Of a DNA stretch of 64,000 bases, positions 47,061 to 59,119 are shown one piece after another. Position 1 is the first letter of the stretch. Each line of letters starts with the position of its first letter. A program made the position numbers and the translations under genes. Source of the DNA: Lolium rigidum (taxonomy: Eukaryota > Streptophyta > Magnoliopsida > Poales > Poaceae); contig NC_061510.1 of NCBI RefSeq assembly GCF_022539505.1, forward strand, positions 100,952,292-101,016,291, written 5' to 3'. Under the pieces are notes generated by a model. The model saw nothing but the letters and a program-made list of their open reading frames with translations, was not told where the DNA came from and did no database searches.

Positions 47061-47900
47061 GCGATGCTAGTTTATGAAAGTAGGGTTGGGGTCACTAGGA
47101 AACTAGAGTTATGGAAACCGATTTTTAAATTCTAGGAGTTTAGACTTGGTAGAACCAAGACCGAGTATACGAAGCATGACTTTAGTAGTGTTGGAGATGA
47201 GGGAGAGGCTAGTCTAGCAGAACAAATAGTGCCTAAGAGAACACCTTTAGATACTTGGGATCAATGTTGCAATACCAATGGTGGCATCGACGAGGATGTT
47301 AACCACAAAGTCAAAGCATGGTGGAAGTGGTGGTAAGCATCTAACATATTTTGTGACAAGAAGGTCCCTCGAAATCTAAAAGGTAATTAGACATGTTATG
47401 CTATATGGAGCAAAATGTTAGCGCAATAAAAGACAACACATCCAACAAAGAGTGTCGCCGATATGTGCATGCTAAGGTGAATGCGTAGCCAAACAAAAAA
47501 AGGACCAAATGAGGAACGAGGTAATACATGATAGGTTAGGGGTGGTAGCGAATGAAGAGAAAATTGTCCAACACCAACTAAGGGTGTTTGGGAATAGCCA
47601 ACATAGGTCTACTGGAGCACGAGTGAATTGTGGGATTCTAAAGAGTAACTAAAATACTAAAAGAAACAAGTGATGACCAAAGTTGGCATCCTAGGATGTG
47701 TAATTAAAGAGACCCAAAGGATTAGAATGTACCTACATATTTGGCACTTGATAGGACTCCATGGAAATCAAAAATCCATGTGTTAGACCTTAATTTACTT
47801 TTCATGTACTTTGTTTATTTATTTTTAATATTTGTTGCTACAATTTCTTGTTGGGTTTCATCTCTACCCTACGCCAACTTCCTTGAGTCAAAAGGCTTCA
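46930..47900 (+). pseudogene. LINE (non-LTR) reverse-transcriptase C-terminal pseudogene
   Basis: With several frame changes the plus strand reads FGDDAMLVYESRVGVTRKLELW, then FRLGRTKTEYTKHDFSSVGD, EGEASLAEQIVPKRT, GGIDEDVNHKVKAWWKWW, FCDKKVPRNLKG, SVADMCMLRWMRSQTKK, and ends with LDRTPWKSKIHV. This is the well-known C-terminal order of plant L1-type reverse transcriptase proteins (FADD, VSLEGQVVPKK, KVPQKLKGKFYR, AEMRMLRWM, LDRxxWRxxI). Stops and indels make it non-functional. It lies directly upstream of the third EDM2-like copy, as do the shorter relics upstream of copies 2 and 4. Confidence 0.72.
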
Positions 47901-48150
47901 TTTTTTAAAAGATATTAACATGTCCAACTTTAAATTGATAAAGCTATTAGGTATTGTTACAAACCAACACACGATATGGGAATAAACCCACATAAGTTCA
48001 AAAACGTCCAACAACCGACAAGCTAGGCTAGATAGCAATGGAGTTTAACACATAGATATGAGCACACACAACCTAAACAAACCATCAAAGAAGCGTGGGT
48101 CGTTGTTGGTACGTAAGTAGCCCCATACAGTCGTCGAAGTTGTTGTTGTT
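47900..48150. other. Unassigned AT-rich spacer
   Basis: Nothing recognisable except a short GTTGTTGTTG stretch near 48137. Homology to 63540 and beyond begins at about 48150. Confidence 0.4.
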
Positions 48151-50590
48151 GTTTTTATAGATTTCATGTTCAGCCACTTGTAATGGAGTTCGGTGTATTT
48201 GTTTATTTTATTAGCGTACAAATACAAGTTTTTGGATACCTATAATCTAATGTACCATTGTTGTGTTACAAGAAATAACATGTGGAAAGAACATTTCTTA
48301 TAACACTCATTTGAACATATGGAAGTATTACTTAACCTAACGTTCATTTGAGGATAGTAAAGATGAACATTGCACAAATTTCCTTCCATGTTCTTGGACT
48401 TCTCAAGCTTATTTGTTTGGAGGCTAGGGGACATCTTGCCCATATCCTTGACATCATGAGTTGTTGGTCAACCAACTGAGGTGATTGCCAACATTACTCC
48501 ATACATCGCTTGGCTTGTTGAGAAAAAGATGAAGTGGTAGCCAAATATAGGGGAATGAAATGATTGCTAAGATATCATTGGTGCTTATCATATTGGACAT
48601 GGGGGTTATATGTAGGCAAATGACTTTGCTTTTTTTTGTTCAGTTTATACGGTAAAGGACATAATCATAAAAAATGGGTGAATGCAGTTTCTTTTAGAGG
48701 AAAATCATATAGTGGATGGTGGAAATTAAGAGGAAAGTCCCAAACAACATGAATCATTTATTATGATTTCCTATTATTTTCCTGTAAAATGAATCCAAAC
48801 ATACATTTTTTGTTTCCATAATTTTCGCACATAAACTTCAATCTTACTCTTTTTTGTCGTTTCATTAATTCGTTCTAGGCCATAAGGATGTATTGAGTAA
48901 TTGCACCGTCGAAGCAGATCTTGACGAGGATTATAGAGCCAGGATGGGTTTTGTGGTATAAAAAAATGTCCTTTCGCAAATAGCTCTTTCACATTATGGA
49001 ATTATGAATTTATTGGGTACATGCTAATGTTACGAAGATCTCTAGATAATTATGGTTCTGCAACCTTGGTCCAATTATTATAAAAACGAACCTATTGGTC
49101 CATGTAATACATTATGGGATTCATCCCAGGTGTCTTACCAATTGTGTAGGTGTTTGACTACGCACATGATGCTTTGATTGGTTTCAACTAGACAGTATGT
49201 GACCTTAGTCTGATTGGGACCTAACATAAGTGGACCATGACCATCTATGTATGGCTGCAATTATTGGGCTAATCTCATGTTGGTAGTTTAAGTGGAGAAA
49301 CACCAACATATAAACCCATATGATTCAAGGTATATTTTTTTGCACTTCAGGTACATCAACTTTTCTTCAAGGTACATTGTTTTTGAAATTTTAAGGTACA
49401 TTTTTATAATAGTTCAACGCTCAGGTTTTAGTTTTGTTTCGCACTTGTGATAGCACAGTTTGTCTTGTTTTAATATGTATGACAAAAATGACATGTGTGT
49501 GCATTATGATTATGTTTGTGCATTTTATGATGGCGGAGGAAACTTGATATGGTAGGTCTACTCATCTATCTAGGGCTTTTTTTATGTGGGGTAATATATT
49601 TTGTTCTTAGGTTAATCTAAGAATTGTTGGAGAGTTTTACAACTAGTCTACATATAAATACATATATTGGTTGAAAGAAACATATGCATTTTTTGTCCTT
49701 TGTACAAAATGTTAATATTGATGGCATTTATTCTAAATCGAGCATTTTGCTCATATGTAATATTTCCTCCATATTCGAAGTTGCCATCACTAGTCAAGCT
49801 TGCCATTTACCATTTTGTATATCTATTTGAGTAGCCTGTTTGTGTATCTCATCTAGATTGCATTGCATGAGCATTCATTCAGCTTGGATTGAATGAACAG
49901 TAAACACAGGTCTTGTTATCAATTGACGTTCTGTATCGAGGGGAGCTAGAGTGATCGCTGACTGAAAATCGCCAAAACATTGTGGTCTTATGTTGAGGAG
50001 CACGCTAGCTCCTATGGATTGAAGGGATTCTCCTGTTTCATTGGGAAAGGCCCTTATGTATGTATTCATTTTTTTGGAAGTATATGCATTTTTTCGTTTC
50101 AAGTAGAATTGTTAATCTTGTTGTCCCGGAAAAGCATCGACACATATTCTTATTGTAGGTGTTAAGGTGAATGTGGAAGGTTGTTCCACCCGACCAAACC
50201 TAATGGTGTAGTACATTCTAAATGTGGAACTCTTGGTCTGAGTAAAGATCAAGTTGAACAATCGGTGGCAATACTTTACCTAATTATCCAGTGTTATTTT
50301 CATTTTGATATGTTCAATATCATCATCTAAGTTTTCGTATGCTTGAATTATATTGGAACTATCCAAGTTTCAATGCAAGAATTGTGAGTATAAGAATCAC
50401 CACTATGTCGTTTGCGGAGGTTCTGGTTCTTCGGACACATCATCAGATTTTTGTTTTGTTGAGGTACATAAACATGTATTTTATTTTGCAGTATACATCA
50501 TATTCTGTTTGTTATGAATATTTTACTCATTTTCGAATTTTCTCTTATAGTTGAGATGATGATAAAAAACCAGCAACATTGTTTGAGCAT
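48150..50590 (+). repeat. Third, truncated copy of the EDM2-like duplicon
   Basis: The plus strand matches 63550-64000 followed by 1-2400. The match ends around TTTGAGCATAAAAATTTTG near 50590, where array-unit sequence starts. It lacks exons four to six of the EDM2-like model. Divergence from copy 1 is clearly greater than that of copy 2. Confidence 0.85.
49503..50463 (+). pseudogene. EDM2-like: EDM2-like PHD-finger pseudogene, copy 3
   Basis: The first PHD exon (about 49503-49550) reads YVCAFYDGGGNLIW. A zinc ligand Cys has become Tyr, and the upstream splice acceptor CAG is changed to CAT. The second exon (from 50159) has an immediate stop (TGTTAA) and an extra GTA-like insertion giving NGVVHSKC. 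The third exon (50368-50463) reads FQCKNCEYKNHHYVVCGG, again with a Cys lost (HQC to HHY). Later exons are deleted. This copy is certainly non-functional. Confidence 0.85.
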
Positions 50591-52550
50591 AAAAATTTTG
50601 TCTTTAAATATTTTTTATATTTAGTCTTTTAATATATATACTGTGGGGCTCTTTAAGACCGACAGTCATTTCTCAATAAAAAGAGTGCAAGTTGCACTTT
50701 TTAATGAAGTGACGATGTACTTTTTCTACGACCTCTATTGGTTCATGTTGGGTTTGAGTCATGTTTGTTGCCTTAGCTTTATAGACGGACAATGTTTTAG
50801 GATAGATTTCATGCCCATTGTTCGGGCTTTCACTTGTCTTTCCCCATTTAACCTGGTGAATCATTCCTATAATGCAATGTGAGAATTTTCGTGTCATTGG
50901 TTGGCAAAATATGAGGTGGTAATTTTTTGACAATTTATTTTCTTCCAATTTTCATTCTATAGGTATTTTCTCATGTTTTAGTCAATTCATAAAAGTGCAA
51001 CTCCATTTTAGTGACTTGCACTATATAAGTGGAAAAGTGCATGTTGTTTGAATAAAAGTTATATTTTTATAATGAATAATAAAATATGTATCACGGTGAG
51101 GCCTCTATTGGTGCGTGTTGAGTTTGAGTCATGTTAGTTGCCTTGGTTCAGTAGACAAATTTATGCTTGGGCCTAGTTTATGAGCTGTTGTTTGGGTTTT
51201 TGGTCGAATTTTCCTATTTAACCAGACAATTGTTTCTTATAATGCAATGCTGGAACTCCCTATGCTTTCATGGAAAAACATGAGGTGGAAAATAGTATTT
51301 TCAACATGTGAGAACATACTTGTATAGAAACGAAAAAAAGAAAATATAAAAATAATAAGCAAACTAACAAGCTAGTCGATCCATCGATGGGCGACCCTAG
51401 GGATCCTTCCCATTCACTGTTTTCTTTCTCCTTCCTTTTAGCCATCTTATAGTCCTTCTTCCAGCCCCTCATTTGATTTATCAGTGTTCTTGTTGCCACC
51501 ATCACCTTCCTTCTTGTTTTCATATCCCTCCTTCATTTTATCTTTGTTGTTACCTGCGTTAACCTTCTTTGTTCTACATCCCTTCCATTTGCTAGATCTT
51601 CCATGTGACCCTCCTCTACCAACCTTCCATTCAACCCTCTATAGTTTTTATGTCTCCTCCCTTCCTTGTGCCACTCCGCCTTTGAGAAATGATACCTTCA
51701 TTGGGGCAATAACGAGTGTCACAACGGTGAACCAAAGTGGTGAGACGGTGGGCTGGAACTTCTAGCCCACGGGGTGGGGGGCATGCTTCAATATTTGGCA
51801 ATAGCTAGGTGTGGACAACCCGATGCTTTGGAAACCATGGATGTAGGTGAAGCATCTAGATTTGTAAGGATCACTTTACCATTATAAATTATAGTGAGAA
51901 TGATAATTTTGTGGTAAGAACACCTCCTTTCATTAAAACCTATTACACATTATAGATTGTGTATTTATTGGATTATATCTTGATCATGCAGGAAAGTAAA
52001 TTGATGTCAAGGTGTCTACATTATTTTCCATTGCCTTGTCATACAAGCTAATTAATTTTGTTAAATAGTTGTCCAATCAACCTCAACATGATGTGGCTCC
52101 AATGATTGTTAACCTATGTATACATATTATGTTAGGTAACTTCACATGGATTTTTGTGATATCTTTCTGCATTATATGTAGCTATGTTTATACCTATAAG
52201 CTAATGTATCACGGATATATCACGATATAGCTTGCACATTTTTCTTATCCTTCATTGATTAACTCTTAAACATAATCTTAATATATCCCGACCCATTCGC
52301 TATCAAGGTGAGTTAGTGAGATCCTTATAAAGAATTGCAAAAAACATGTTGGTGTGATATTTTGAGGAGGATATTGGCTCCCTTGAAACTGAATAGATTT
52401 TCATGTTCCATTTTGGGTAAAGTCCAATAATGCATTTAGTCGTTTAGTGTGATGTACATACTAAACATTTTTCCAGTTTATGCACTCAATTTTTTATTTT
52501 TACTTTTTTAAGTCTCGGTTAGTTCATAAAAGTGCTAATTTACCATTTGG

Positions 52551-52600
52551 TAAAAAGTGCAACTTACACTTTTCCAGAAAAGTGCAAGTTACACTTTTAC
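52551..52600 (+). repeat. Near-perfect hairpin in array unit
   Basis: AAAAAGTGCAACTTACACTT plus TTCC is followed at once by AGAAAAGTGCAAGTTACACT plus TTTA. The arms pair over about 22 bp with two mismatches and a 2-3 base loop. Adjacent copies of AGTGCA occur on both sides. Confidence 0.7.
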
Positions 52601-53378
52601 TGAAGTAAAGATGCACTTTTTTCTGTCCTTTGTTGGTGCATGTTGGATTCGAGTCAAGTTTGTTATCTTATCTTTATAGATAGAAATTGCTCGTAGTTTG
52701 GATATTGTGCCAATTTTTCGAGATTTTTCTCCTATGTACCTATTTAACTAGGAAATTCTTTTATATAATGCAATGGGGGAGTTACCTGCGCTTGGTTGGA
52801 AAAACAAGGTGGTGTTTTTTTTTGACAGGTGAAGACATGATTATGGAAGTAGGGAAAAAAGAAAAAGATAAAAGAGGAAGGAGGCCGGCCTATCGGTCAA
52901 TCTATCTCGTGGGTGAGGAGCCTAGGGACCCTTCCATTCAATGTTTTCCTTTCTTCTTTCTTTTACCCATCCTTTTGTCCTTCTTGTCTTCCCCTCTTTG
53001 GATTCATCGTCGTTCTTGTCGACATGATCACCTTCATTCTTGTCATTGACCCCCTCTCATTTTCTATACATTGGTACCTCTGGTCACCCCATTGTTCCCT
53101 CTCTCGCTTCACTTTGTCGATTCCCCCGTGTGCGCATCTTATCTACCCCCTCTCCATTTTCTATCTCCTCTCTCCTCACCAGTCATGTTTACCTGTGTCG
53201 ATGATATCTATCATGGAGACTACAACAAATGTCACAAAGGTGAGAGAAAATGTAGTCAGTCAAGGAGGGGGATCTAGAACTTCCAAAACATATAGGGAAG
53301 GGGTGGGAAATAACATGGGTCATACATTTGCATTGGTTAGACAGTTTCAACCCAATCCGAAAACATGGCTGAAGTTAA

Positions 53379-53630
53379 ACCATCTAATATTTGTAAGTAG
53401 ATATTTCCCAATACATATTCTCATGAGAATAATATTGTTGTAAGTGCATCTCCTTTCGTACACATTTATCTAAAAATTATAGATTATGAATCTATTAGTT
53501 TACAACCATCTAATATCTGTAAGTAGATATTTCCCAATACATATTCTTATGAGAATAATATTGTTGTAAGTGCATCTCCTTTCGTACACATTTATTTAAA
53601 AATTATAGATTATGAATCTATTAGTTTATA
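53379..53630 (+). repeat. 126-bp tandem duplication
   Basis: ACCATCTAATATTTGTAAGT ... TATTAGTTTAC (53379-53504) is repeated almost exactly at 53505-53630, with only a few single-base differences by eye. It lies in the segment homologous to 59145-59300, which has one copy. The duplication is therefore local and comparatively recent. Confidence 0.9.
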
Positions 53631-53959
53631 GCCGTGAGGTTGTGTGGTTGTATGGGCGAGAATAGATCATGCACCACAATGTATGAGTACCACCCGCACC
53701 GTGTTGTGATTAATCTCGACCATGACCTGCTAAAGTTTGAAAGACGTTCATTCCATATAGGTGAATTTCTAATCTTTAACTTATGAGTGAGAAATGCAAA
53801 TTTAGGGTGCAAAACATGTGCAATTTGAGTTGTAGACATTTTTTTGGAAATTAAATGAATGATATATGAACACTTGTAACTGCATGGAGGGAGTACATGT
53901 ATCCCTGGGAGAAGAAGGTAAATGGTTGAGGTTTGAAAAAGTGTCTTTGGCTCCTGAGT

Positions 53960-54950
53960 TTTAGTGATACCTTTATATTTTTTAAAAATTAAAACATATA
54001 TTTCTATGTTTCAAAAAATACGAAAAGAAACCTAGTATAGTCAATCTAAGACATTTTGTAAAATTTCAACAAAAATGCACTATTTTGCACATTTACCAAA
54101 TATACCTTCCTTACTTACTAAACATAGCTTTGTTACTTTTGCTTCTGACACAACTTTCAGGCAAGGGATTGTTTCCTAATAATAAATGAAATGTCATTTT
54201 TTTTGCAAAAACTTCTATAAATTTTAAGTTTCATGTACCAGGCCCTCTACTCGTGACCGGTCATGACTAGGTCTAGGAGATGATTCGAAAAATACTGGCT
54301 CACCCATTCTAACCCACCACACTCTCTCTTTCCCACATATCGCACACTCGCTTTCGTCACGCATGCCTCTTCCTAGGTATTGATATCTTTTCCGCCCTTC
54401 GCTCTTCTTCCACCTCATGAAGACGACACATCTCTTCCTCAGCGTCCCCCTCATGAAGATGGGGACACAAGAAAGAACACATACGTGCTCCCCTCACTGA
54501 GGTCTCGGTTGGACGCGTGTCCACCTCGTCTTACTCGTGCCACACTGGTGGAGGGTCAGGACTTCCTTACCATGGATTTGAGGGTATCCTTCCTTCACCA
54601 CCACCCCCAATCCCGCGCTGCTCCAATCAAGGATATACAACACACGTGTGGTAAGTTCCCATCCCCTTGCATGTTTTACCACATATCTCAGTGAGTAGAC
54701 ATGCCGTGCACGGTAGAAAATTCACTCTTATGAGTTGATTTTACATATAATTTCTACAACAATATTATTACCAATATTCAACAACAGAGAAAATTATGGT
54801 GAGAAAGACATGTTTCATGGTTTTCTGGTAATTAACTAGGCACTATTTTGATAGCCAATGGAGTAAATTTAATTTTCAAAATAACATACACCCCTGAAAA
54901 GAAAAGCTCTCCTCCACATAATGGACCAAACCACTTATGGTCCAACCCAA
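53960..54950. other. Low-annotation region
   Basis: No supported gene. 54230-54700 is less AT-rich, with short ORFs on both strands and no recognisable domain. The rest is AT-rich. Confidence 0.4.
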
Positions 54951-54959
54951 CATACCGTT

Positions 54960-56904
54960 AGTTCCACGCATTGCACGGATTTCTGCGAGATTTTCATGTT
55001 TCATTTTGGGGAAATCCCTTATGTATCAATGTATGTATATACCTGTGTGTAGTACACATACGTAGTATTTTTCCAGCATATGTGCTGAATTGTTAATTTT
55101 TTATAAGTCCTATTTAAGTGAGACTTCTCGAAGTGTCGGTCAATTCGTAAAAGTGCAACTTTATTTAGTGAAAAGTGCCATTTGCACTTTTCTAGAAAAA
55201 CGCATCTTTATAGAAAGCCATCTTTTTCTTCTTATAAATAATTGTATATACTTCCTCCGTTCCAAAATAAGCTGCTCAACTTTTTCTAAATTTAGATGTA
55301 TCTGTAACTAAAATATGTATATATACATTCATATCTAGATAAAGTTAAACAACTTTTCTAGGGACGGAGGGAATAGATATGCTCTTACCTCCCAGACAAT
55401 TCATAAAACTGGAACTTTATTTTACTGACTTGCACTTTTCTAGAAAAGTACGTGTGGAAAAGTGCATGTTGAAGTTTACGGACCAAAGTTACACTTTTAT
55501 AAATTGATTGATACTTGATAAAAAAAGTATTTATCACGGTGAGGCCTTTGTTGGTGCGTGTTGAGTTTCGGTCATGTTAGTTGCCTTATCTCGATAGACA
55601 GATAATGCCTGAGGCCTAGTTTGTGAGCCTGTTGTTCGGGTTTCTGGCCGGTTTTCCCTAATTGACCAGGCATGGTGTGACTCCAATAATTGTTAACCTA
55701 TTTTTATATTTAATGGTTGGTAACTTGAAATGCATTTTGGTGCTATATTTGTTCATTATATGTAGCCTAGAACTTTAGCTTTTTTGTCCTTTTAAACTAA
55801 TGTATCACTGATATATTACAATATAGCTTGGACATTTGTTTATCTTGAATGATAAACTCATAACAAGAATCTTAATATATCTCGACGTTCACTATCAAGG
55901 TGAGATCCTATAAATAATGGCAAAAACATTTTGGTGTGATATTTTGAGGAGGATTTCGGCCCCATGGAACTAAAGGATTTTTCATGTTTTATTTTGGGTA
56001 AAGTCCCTTAATGCATTTACTCGTTTAGTGTAGTGTACATACAAAACATTTTTCCAGTTTATACACTCAATTTTAATATTTTATATTTTTAAAAGTCTCA
56101 CTTTAGTGATATTTTCTTAAGTATGAGTGGCTTCACAAAAGTGCAACTTCATTTAGTGAAAAACTTCAACCTACACTTTTTCAGAAAAATGCAACTTCAT
56201 TTCCTGAAAACTTCAACTTACACTTTTTCAGAAAAGTGTATATCGGTAGAAAAGTGTATTTTGCACTTTTTACTGAACTAAACATGCCATTTTTTAGGAT
56301 TTTGTTGTTGCATGTTTAGTTCGAGTTATTTTTGTTGTCTTATTTGTACAAATAGATAATCTTGGGGTCTAGATTTATGCCAGTTGTTCGGGATTTCGCT
56401 CGTCTTTCCCTATTTAACTGGGCGATTATTTCTTATAATGCAATCAGGAACTCTCTGTGTTTGGTCGGGAAAAATGAGGTGGCAATTTTTTTGACAAGTG
56501 AATACACATATGGAAGTAGGTAAAAAATGAAAAGAAAAAAGTGGAAGGAAACTAACATGCCAATCGGTCAATTTGTCTTGTGGGTGAGGAGCCTAGTGAT
56601 CCTGCCCATTGAATGTTTTCTGTTATGCTTTCTTTTAGCCGTTCTTTTGTCCTTCTTTCCGTCCCCTCTTTGGAGTCGTCATCGTCTTCCTTCTTTTCAT
56701 ACTCTCCTTCTCATCGTCTATTCATTCATATGTACGTTCATGCCTCCTCACCATGCTCCTTTAGTCCTTTACCCATGTCGACGATATCTTCCGTGGAGAC
56801 AACAACAAATTTCACAAAGGTGAGCCAAAATGTAGAGCCATTAGTCAAGGAGGGGATCAAGAACTTCCAAAAGATAGAGGGTGTGGGAAATAACATGCTT
56901 CATA
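54960..56904 (+). repeat. Array units upstream of the plus-strand CACTA copy
   Basis: Unit markers are at 55560-55680 (TCACGGTGAGGCCTTTGTTG, GTTTTCCCTAATTGACCAGG) and 56380-56480. AAAAGTGCAACTT-type motifs lie at 55145-55210, 55420-55470 and 56145-56285. The last part, 56320-56904, is the reverse counterpart of 24457-24985. Confidence 0.65.
55251..55373. mobile_element. Stowaway MITE (Tc1/mariner type)
   Basis: A 123-bp element begins CTTCCTCCGTTCCAAAATAA and ends GGGACGGAGGGAA, flanked by TA on both sides (55249-55250 and 55374-55375). The terminal CTCCCTCCGTTCC signature is that of grass Stowaway elements. It has no coding capacity. Confidence 0.92.
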
Positions 56905-58216
56905 CACTACTAGAGAAAAGGTTAACCGTGACAGACCTGTTTTTGTTACTCGTGGTGCACCATGCGCTACGGGTAAGTGAAATCGGTGCGCCACGGGTAT
57001 ATTTATGAAGTTTTGATTTTTTGCGATTTTTTGCTCTTTTTCGAATTATTATTTTTTGCTATCTTTTTGCTCGTTGTTTTTTGCTCCATGGTGGCTTCTC
57101 CATGTCGTGCACTTCCCTGTTGACAGGGATGCGGTCGTGCACATGTGAAGGCAGATGTGGAGCTCAAAGTCACTAGGTAGGGTGCGTTGAGGCGGAGGTC
57201 GAGGTCGTCGGAGCAGGGCGCATGGAGGCGGAGGTCGCCGGGACAGGATGCATGGAGGCGGTGGGAGGAGGAGCCCTAGGATGTCATGTAGGAGAGGAGG
57301 AGCCCTAGGCCAGCGAGGAAGGGGCCCGCTGCGCCACCGCACATGAGAGTAAGATGAGGCTGAGGTGGAAACCTAGACCGGTGGCCAAGGGAGGCGACCA
57401 AGGCCGGCAAGCGTTCTTCGCGCGGGAGAGGAGAGGATGATGTCTAGGGTGAGAGAGAGAGGGAGGGAGGAAGAAGATAGCTCAGGTGGGAAGGATAAGG
57501 GATGAGTGGATAAGGATATGTGGATGGGGATATGGTGGAGATAGCTTGGGTAAGTGGCTGGGGTAAACTTACCGGTGGCGCACCACTATTATCGGTGAGC
57601 CACATGTTATTTTTTATTTTTTGAGTGAAAAAATGTCCGAAAACTCTATTTTTTTTATTTTGAGGATTGTATAAAATGGCAAACGGCATCACGCGGTTGG
57701 ATTCGGAAATAACTTTTTTTGTAGATACTTTTCATATAAAAAACTTTTTCATCCAAGGTGGTATGTAAAATCTGGAGCCATTTTACTGAAACATGTCGCC
57801 ATTTTGCAAAATATATCGAAATTCATGTTTGATATTTTACTTTACAACTAGATGAAGTGCATAACTACATCTCAAAGAATTTTAAAATTTAATTTTTTTA
57901 TCATTTTCTTTTATTTTTTAAAACTGAAAAGACGATCCATAGGTGGGGAGGGAACCAACCCGTGGGTAACTTACCCGTGGCGCACCACAGCACCCCATGC
58001 ACCATGGGTATGGTGACCCTAAATTTTGAATTTTTATTAACTCGTGTCGCACCACAATATAGTAAGCCACAATATGCAAAATACCCATGTCGCACTATAT
58101 TGGGGTGCGCCACGGGTAAGTTTGGTCACCCCTGCCAACCCGGCGACAGGTATTTACACATGTGTGACACACCGTTTTTTTTTACCAAATTACATATAGC
58201 TCTTTTTCTAGTAGTA
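56905..58216 (+). mobile_element. Non-autonomous CACTA element (1312 bp)
   Basis: The element begins CACTACTAGAGAAAAGGTTA and ends CTCTTTTTCTAGTAGTA, flanked by ATA (56902-56904 and 58217-58219). A related array segment at 53314-53330 (GGTCATACATTTGCATTGG) shows the site without the element. Subterminal GCGCCACGGGTA-type motifs are numerous (about 56960-57000, 57560-57600 and 57965-58130). There is no transposase. The inverted duplicon has the same element at the same site (23037-24456), so it inserted before the duplication. Confidence 0.88.
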
Positions 58217-58243
58217 ATACATTGGCATTGGTTAGACAGTTCT

Positions 58244-59111
58244 CAGGGCCGGTCCTGATATTTTGGAGGCTCGGCGAAATTAAAATTTTGGGCTCCTTTT
58301 ACTACTTTTTTTCGCAGGTATGAGATGACGAAAAATAAATACTTTTAAGTATACACAATTTCAATATTCATATAAAACAATGTTTACATGATACCTTAAA
58401 ATTTTCTCCGCCTATTTCTATAAGCAAAGTCCGTGACGATGGAATCAATATCAAACTCGTCCATTAACTTCTTATCGATGTATAGAGTTGCCAAACCAGT
58501 TGATCCCGCTCCTACAAATAAAAACAACAACTGCTAATCAAAATTCAGAACCCGAATTATAGGCGAGCATATAGTAGAATTCCAAGAGAACTACAGCGGG
58601 CGTTCTTATCTTCTATCTTAATCTAATAAGCAGATTGGATGATTGCCTGATTAACGACGGCCAGACTAGGACTGCCAACTGCGACGGTCACTGGCCGGCA
58701 GATTAGCAGGCAGCACCGTAGTTCGCAAGAGGGCAGTAGTCAGCAGATCATCTCGCGGTTGGTCGATCGCGATCGGCGAGAGCGAGGGCAGGAACCAGGC
58801 GGCCTGGGCGATATCCACGAACCGCGAGAGGGCAAGCAGGGAATCGAGGCGTCGGGCTCGGGCAAATTGGCGATATTTCACATATCGATAGATGGAACGG
58901 ATTTCAGGCGCTCACTCAAGTCGTGGTAGGCCAGCCGGATTGGAAACCAATAGAAAAACAAAAGGTCTAACTGTAGACCAAGCCCATCTAAAATCGGAAA
59001 ACTGCTCTCTTTTTCTGCAATGTATAGTAAACCTATACAGAAAATATGGGCCCGCAATTTTTCTGGGCCCGGGGCGGCCGCCCCGCCAGACCCTCCCCAG
59101 GGCTGGCCCTG
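58244..59111 (-). mobile_element. hAT element, deletion derivative (868 bp)
   Basis: The terminal inverted repeats are CAGGGCCGGTCCTGA and, reverse, CAGGGCCAGCCCTGG. The 8-bp target-site duplication ACAGTTCT lies at 58236-58243 and 59112-59119. The other duplicon has the single site (reverse AGAACTGT, 23010-23017). It keeps the last exon of a hAT transposase (58396-58511, minus). The rest of the transposase is absent, so it is non-autonomous. Confidence 0.92.
58396..58511 (-). pseudogene. hAT transposase, final exon (dimerisation-domain end)
   Basis: After a TTTGTAG splice acceptor, the minus strand reads GSTGLATLYIDKKLMDEFDI, then DSIVTDFAYRNRRRKF and a stop at 58396-58398. The pattern L(A/S)xLxIxxxL...IDxxxIxxxFAxxxxRRxxF is the extreme C-terminus of ZMYM1/Ac-like hAT transposases just after the dimerisation domain. 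Upstream exons are not present in the element. Confidence 0.6.
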
Positions 59112-59119
59112 ACAGTTCT

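Larger units (their letters stand above)
50600..53960 (+). repeat. Array units following copy 3
   Basis: The same unit markers occur near 50911, 51280 and 52806. Pyrimidine-rich parts lie at 51410-51700 and 52930-53190, and CATGATGTGGCTCCAATGATT-type sequence at about 52085-52110. No coding region is supported. Confidence 0.65.
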
